A stretch of 17,415 nt of DNA, from the NCBI GenBank assembly GCA_038850275.1, contig JAWCLZ010000025.1:1-17415 (forward strand), written 5' to 3'. The translations under genes and the position numbers were made by a program. The notes under the pieces were generated by a model that was given only the letters and a program-made list of their open reading frames with translations, did not search any database and was not told where the DNA came from. The stretch comes from JAWCLZ01 sp038850275 (lineage in GTDB: Archaea; Halobacteriota; JAWCLZ01). This document shows positions 14,102 through 17,415 of this stretch, one piece after another (the first letter of the stretch is position 1; the number at the start of each line of letters is the position of its first letter).

Positions 14102-15234
14102 TTTACATCCCTCGCTCTTATTTTTTCAACAAATCTCTCTTCAAGCACTATGAAAACTGGATTTACAGTTAAAACAGTGAGCCAACAATAGAAAATCCCT
14201 AAAGTTAAGGTGAGACCAAGTTGTTGAATCATTGGCATTGACACAAGCTGCAGCGCTAGGAAGCCAACCATTGTGGTTGCTGCTGAGCCTGAGATCGCAA
14301 AGCCAACGCTTGGAATTGCAATCAAGAGTGATTCTTTCTGCGATTTACCCTTATTTCTCTCTTCTTCGTATCTGCTGACTAAAAAAGCTCCATATTCAAT
14401 TCCTAAGCCAATGATCATTGCTCCAACTGCAACCGTAGCTATGGAGAGTGGTATATCTAGCAAGCCCATTGTTCCCAATGTCCAAGTAACGCTGAATAAT
14501 AGGGGTATGAAGATCAAAATTGGCTTGGTCAAGGATCTAGTTAGCACCACTAAAAGTAGAAGTATTACCACTCCAGCCACACTAGTGGTATAAACAGCGT
14601 CTTCCCTCAATAGATCCATCATTGTTACCCTAATAGGAGCCATTCCAGTGATCATCATTTTTATACCAGGTGGTTTGGAAACTGAGTCAACATCAGCTTG
14701 AAGCTCGCTAACTAATCCCTTAATTCTCTCCTCTCCACCTGTGAAGTCTCCTGAGATTGAGAGTATAGTAGCGGAGTAATCTCTATTGAAAAATGCTTGT
14801 GAATTTGGCACTTGGCTTAAAACCATTTTAACTCCCTCGATATCCCTAGGTATGCTTTGCTTGAACAGCGAGGCAATTGAGAATACAGAGTTAACATTAG
14901 GTTCTTTTTCAATTAATGCTTGCAACTCAAGTAAGCAGGCAATGACTCTAGGGTCGCGTATGTCCACTACTGCATTTTCAGCGGTTGATTCCCTGTCGAG
15001 TTGTATTAAAACCAAAACCATATCACCGCTTCCGAATCTCTCAGTGATTTCCCGATGGAGCTTTATAACTGGTAAATCTTGAGGAAGCTCTTTGGAGATA
15101 TCAGTCTGCATTGAAATATTTAGCGCTCCAACTCCTAAAAATAAAGTGAGAATTATGGAGACCAAGAATACCTGTGGTGCATATTTATATTCAAATTCAA
15201 CTACTTTCGCTAGAAATAGATCTAGCCTCGACAT
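14083..15234 (-). CDS. RND (MMPL/HAE3-type) exporter, N-terminal half as a separate frame
   Basis: A 383-residue half: first helix (about 19-39), an extracytoplasmic domain with ITERFGSGDMVLVLIQL and DIRDPRV (40-215), and helices 2-6 (about 217-358). The RND motif is IIGLGIEYGAFLVSRYEEER, where the usual Asp is Glu280. The frame ends in ARDVNWQIGF, only nine codons after the LEERF segment that in joined family members links to the second half. In a fused form this would be the first 379 residues of a 756-residue exporter. Such exporters move hydrophobic or amphiphilic molecules such as lipids, driven by the ion gradient. The start overlaps the PadR gene by 38 bases, so the two are coupled, and PadR probably controls the exporter. 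Confidence 0.82.
   Translation of the reverse strand: MSRLDLFLAKVVEFEYKYAPQVFLVSIILTLFLGVGALNISMQTDISKELPQDLPVIKLHREITERFGSGDMVLVLIQLDRESTAENAVVDIRDPRVIACLLELQALIEKEPNVNSVFSIASLFKQSIPRDIEGVKMVLSQVPNSQAFFNRDYSATILSISGDFTGGEERIKGLVSELQADVDSVSKPPGIKMMITGMAPIRVTMMDLLREDAVYTTSVAGVVILLLLVVLTRSLTKPILIFIPLLFSVTWTLGTMGLLDIPLSIATVAVGAMIIGLGIEYGAFLVSRYEEERNKGKSQKESLLIAIPSVGFAISGSAATTMVGFLALQLVSMPMIQQLGLTLTLGIFYCWLTVLTVNPVFIVLEERFVEKIRARDVNWQIGF
14090..14104. repeat. 7-bp direct repeat (8-bp period) at the exporter frame break
   Basis: Plus-strand CCAATTT-G-CCAATTT. Deleting one 8-bp period joins the two exporter frames as D-V-N-W-I-L-E-R. The repeat overlaps both the end of the first half and the TTG start of the second. 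Confidence 0.8.
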
Positions 15235-15796
15235 CTTCTCTGCCTCTCAATATATTTCTCAATTTCTCACCTGCCTCTCGAAGCACCTCTGAAGCCTCTA
15301 ATATTTTCTGCTCTGCTTGATTTGAAAACCTCATGCTTAATCTATTTAAATCACGCAGCGCTGGGAAAAGTATAGCTAGTTTTTTGCTTTTCAATTTCCT
15401 ATTTTCCTTAATCTTTTTAATTATTCCTTCGATTTCCTTTTTTTCTACATTTAACACCTGTGCTAGTACTGATATAATATCTTCTTTGATTTTTTTCTCA
15501 GTTTGCTCAATTTTAGCTGCAATTGCCTCCCCCTTTGGAGTTAGTTTATATATCCTTCGATTTGAACTAGGTTTTATTTCCTCAATCAATCCCTCTCTCT
15601 CGAGATTGCGAAGCATTGGATAAATCGTTCCTGGAGATGGCCTCCAGAAACCTGTTTTTTCATTTATTTTTTCCATAATTTCATAGCCATGTGAAGCTTT
15701 TTCTTTTAAAATTAAGAGTACAAATGACTTTAAAAAACCCCTTGGAATGAGTTTTCCATTTTTTCTATTCACTTTTCTATTCACTATTCTATTCAT
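15197..15796 (-). CDS. PadR-family winged-helix regulator
   Basis: A 199-residue protein. Residues about 16-95 are the PadR winged helix: FLKSFVLLILKEKASHGYEI, RPSPGTIYPMLRNLEREGLI and RRIYKLTPKGEA. A long charged helical region (97-199) probably dimerises it, as in the larger PadR class. PadR proteins typically repress neighbouring exporter genes and let go when an effector binds the dimer interface. The gene sits between the surface protein gene (6-base gap) and the exporter (38-base overlap), so autoregulation of the whole operon is likely. A GGAGGA ribosome site overlaps the end of the upstream gene. The first twelve codons after ATG are a 12-bp x3 repeat (NRIV, NRKV, NRKN), an unusual basic extension. 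Confidence 0.93.
   Translation of the reverse strand: MNRIVNRKVNRKNGKLIPRGFLKSFVLLILKEKASHGYEIMEKINEKTGFWRPSPGTIYPMLRNLEREGLIEEIKPSSNRRIYKLTPKGEAIAAKIEQTEKKIKEDIISVLAQVLNVEKKEIEGIIKKIKENRKLKSKKLAILFPALRDLNRLSMRFSNQAEQKILEASEVLREAGEKLRNILRGREDVEARSISSESS
15763..15796. repeat. 12-bp tandem repeat (three copies) at the PadR N-terminus
   Basis: Plus-strand TTCTATTCACT recurs at 15763 and 15775, with a third degenerate copy at 15787-15796. The period of 12 is a whole number of codons, so copy-number change would lengthen the basic NRxx extension without breaking the frame. Confidence 0.75.
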
Positions 15797-15802
15797 TAAA
15801 TT

Positions 15803-17002
15803 TCATTTCCTCCGCCATTTATGCCAAGCAAATATGCCAGCTGGGATTATTAAAATTGGAATTAAATAGAGCCAGATCGATGGGCCTTTTTCTCTAGATA
15901 CTTTAATTGGTATTGTTTTTTCCACTATTCTCACTGAATCCTCAATGGTGTATCTTATTTCTAAGTCTAGGAGATAGGTCTTCAATGGAGCATCAGTGTT
16001 TACTGAAAAAGTTAATATTGCCTCCCCAGTTTCCCCTGGTTTTAGATTTCCAATATAGTCATATTTTTCTTTGAAGTCAAAAGGCTGATCAGCTTGCTTC
16101 AGCAATTTCACGCTAACACTCTTGGCTTCTTCGGTCCCAGTGTTTTTAATCCTAAGTTTTAATGCCACATCTTTATCGCCTTGAGCTAATTCTGAGCGAC
16201 TTGTTTCAATGCTTTCCACTTCAAATAGCGGAGTTGGCTTAACATTTAATTCAAATTGAAGCGTTTTATTTTTATATTCAATATTATTTTTTTCTTTATA
16301 TCTTATAATTAAGTTAGTTAAATAGCTCCCTGGAGGTAGGGATTTATCTACATCTATGTAAAAAATAGCATTTTTTGAGGAATGTGCTTCAATAGCGCCT
16401 AGATTTGCCTTATAAGAATAGCTCTCACTTGGCTTAAAGCCTTCACTTAAAACTAATTCAACAACAACCATTTCAGCTCTCCCGCTTCCTATATTCTGAA
16501 TCTCAATTGTTAACTTGGCATTCTTTGTATCTGGAATCAAACTTAAGGGAGAGCTTTGAATTAAACCTATTGCAAAGTCAGGTATCTCAGATTTCACATA
16601 AATTCTAAGTTTTGCAGTGGTCCAATCAGTATCCTTATATTTATATTTAAAATTAATCTCATTCCAGCCTTCAATTGCATCTTGAGCCACTCTAACTTGA
16701 TAATCCACGATTGCAACTTGCTGTGCAGGAAGCTTGCCAATTGTCCTAACATCAATTTCATTTGGGTCTAGGGAAAATGGATAGGTTGATTCCAATTTAC
16801 AAACTACATCTTCAACTTCCCAATTACCAATGTTCTCCACTTTTATCCACAATTTCAAATACTGTCCAGCTATAGCTGGATATGGATCGTATCTCAACTG
16901 CTGCACTATTAGCGCTCCACCAGGTGGAGTGTATAAAGCGCTTGAGGTTCCAGTTATTAATGCTAAGCAAATTACGATGTATATAAAAATTCTTTTGCTC
17001 AC
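15803..17002 (-). CDS. COG1361-like surface protein with three CARDB/NEW3-type domains
   Basis: A 399-residue protein starting with GTG at 17002, set by AGGTGAT three bases upstream. It has a signal peptide (about 1-22, ending GTSSA) and three beta-sandwich repeats: LKLWIKVENIGNWEVEDV (about 36-135), AKLTIEIQNIGSGRAEMVVV (about 143-252) and ALKLRIKNTGTEEAKSVSV (about 256-365). A C-terminal membrane helix (about 373-393) ends in WHKWRRK. The I-x-N-x-G lines are typical of CARDB/NEW3 domains in archaeal COG1361 proteins, which sit on the cell surface and often neighbour RND exporters in methanogens; the last point is from memory. It probably works as an outer-face partner of the exporter encoded downstream. 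It is first in the operon, behind a TATA-like box. Confidence 0.86.
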   Translation of the reverse strand: MSKRIFIYIVICLALITGTSSALYTPPGGALIVQQLRYDPYPAIAGQYLKLWIKVENIGNWEVEDVVCKLESTYPFSLDPNEIDVRTIGKLPAQQVAIVDYQVRVAQDAIEGWNEINFKYKYKDTDWTTAKLRIYVKSEIPDFAIGLIQSSPLSLIPDTKNAKLTIEIQNIGSGRAEMVVVELVLSEGFKPSESYSYKANLGAIEAHSSKNAIFYIDVDKSLPPGSYLTNLIIRYKEKNNIEYKNKTLQFELNVKPTPLFEVESIETSRSELAQGDKDVALKLRIKNTGTEEAKSVSVKLLKQADQPFDFKEKYDYIGNLKPGETGEAILTFSVNTDAPLKTYLLDLEIRYTIEDSVRIVEKTIPIKVSREKGPSIWLYLIPILIIPAGIFAWHKWRRK

Positions 17003-17046
17003 AGCATCACCTACTATATCGAATCAATATAATTGATTACTACAGT

Positions 17047-17056
17047 ATATAAAAAT
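17047..17056 (-). promoter_or_regulatory. TATA-like box of the surface protein-PadR-exporter operon
   Basis: Minus-strand TTTTTATATA is centred about 49 bases before the GTG at 17002. It predicts transcription from about 17025 with a leader that carries AGGTGAT. Confidence 0.5.
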
Positions 17057-17076
17057 AGCGGAGTTCGCTTTAGCTA

Positions 17077-17244
17077 TTAAAATAGAGTTTTTTGAATACC
17101 ATTTATCCTTTGAACAAATCCTCTCTTCCTAATATTTTCAATATTGTTGAGACACGCAGGATTTATACAGCCTGCATAACTATTCCAATGTGGATATATA
17201 CGAAGCAATGCACCGCATTCAGGGCATTTAAGCCTAGCGTTCAT
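17077..17244 (-). CDS. 55-residue zinc-ribbon protein
   Basis: A short frame with MNARLKCPECGALLRI at the start, an aromatic middle (YPHWNSYAG), the second metal half-site GCINPAC and a basic tail (NIRKRGFVQRINGIQK). Cys7-x2-Cys10 and Cys26-x4-Cys31 make a four-cysteine zinc-binding module; the four-residue spacing of the second pair is slightly unusual. A GGGGA-type ribosome site lies five bases before the ATG, and an in-frame stop six codons upstream closes off any longer form. The surface protein operon begins 75 bases downstream behind its own promoter. The basic tail hints at nucleic acid binding, but the function is unknown. Confidence 0.62.
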   Translation of the reverse strand: MNARLKCPECGALLRIYPHWNSYAGCINPACLNNIENIRKRGFVQRINGIQKTLF

Positions 17245-17415
17245 TTCATCCCCATCTCTTGCTTAGATATCTCTTAAAAGAAAAAGGTGTTGGTTGAAAA
17301 GATACTATTCAGGAAGCTGATTCCCGAGCTCCCTCTTAAAGGCTTCAAAATTATCTCTACTCGGAAGGAGAATTACCAGATCAGCTACTCACGCTAGAGG
17401 ATGTTAAGAAAATGC

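Noticed and set aside
14083..15234. Two independent, naturally half-size RND proteins
   Set aside because: Not excluded, but the lack of an ATG in the second half and the exact in-frame rejoining after an 8-bp deletion fit a broken single gene better.
17092..17277. 61-residue plus-strand frame
   Set aside because: It is the antisense shadow of the 55-residue zinc-ribbon gene, which has a ribosome site and a paired-cysteine pattern.

Overview
The window looks archaeal and most likely comes from a euryarchaeote of the methanogen/ANME-related part of the tree. The evidence is a set of AT-rich TATA-like boxes about 25 bases ahead of many starts, mixed leaderless and GGTGA/GAGG-led starts, an archaeal-type Elp3, a sarcinarray-like surface protein with a PGF-CTERM-like tail, an HAE3-type RND exporter next to a COG1361-like surface protein, and a DUF89 protein of the archaeal type. 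The base composition is AT-rich. No tRNA, rRNA, CRISPR array, transposase or phage gene was seen, so the lineage call is inference.

Layout. (1) 1-3648, minus strand: a 960-residue membrane-anchored extracytoplasmic protein, then a sarcinarray-like secreted protein two bases downstream, then the start of a HEPN-domain gene that runs off the left edge. (2) 3748-6179, plus strand: elp3 (tRNA wobble-uridine modification) overlapping a DUF89 metal-dependent phosphatase by ATGA, closed by a hairpin/T-rich terminator. (3) 6257-7281, plus strand: two small three-helix membrane proteins in one transcription unit, then a 66-residue Cys-rich protein. A perfect 12-bp palindrome sits on the first start, and three copies of an 11-bp repeat with the same core sit ahead of the third gene. 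(4) 7498-8505, plus strand: a GalT/HIT-superfamily nucleotidyltransferase. (5) 8559-11213: a divergent module, with an HxlR regulator on the plus strand and an aldehyde dehydrogenase overlapping a metallo-beta-lactamase hydrolase on the minus strand. (6) 11387-12970, plus strand: a radical SAM protein with a probable B12-binding-type N-terminal half. (7) 17002-12956, minus strand: a COG1361-like surface protein, a PadR regulator, and an RND exporter present as two half-length reading frames. (8) 17244-17077, minus strand: a 55-residue zinc-ribbon protein.

The strongest unusual signal is at 14083-14105. The two RND halves are out of frame exactly at a 7-bp direct repeat with an 8-bp period. 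Removing one period joins them into one 756-residue frame with a smooth junction, and the second half has no ATG start. The same operon carries a 12-bp x3 in-frame repeat at the PadR N-terminus and a perfect 15-bp tandem duplication at the exporter C-terminus. Other points worth following are the HxlR/ALDH/MBL module with a candidate operator between its divergent promoters, and the shared ATAATTAT core linking the two small-membrane-protein genes to the Cys-rich gene.
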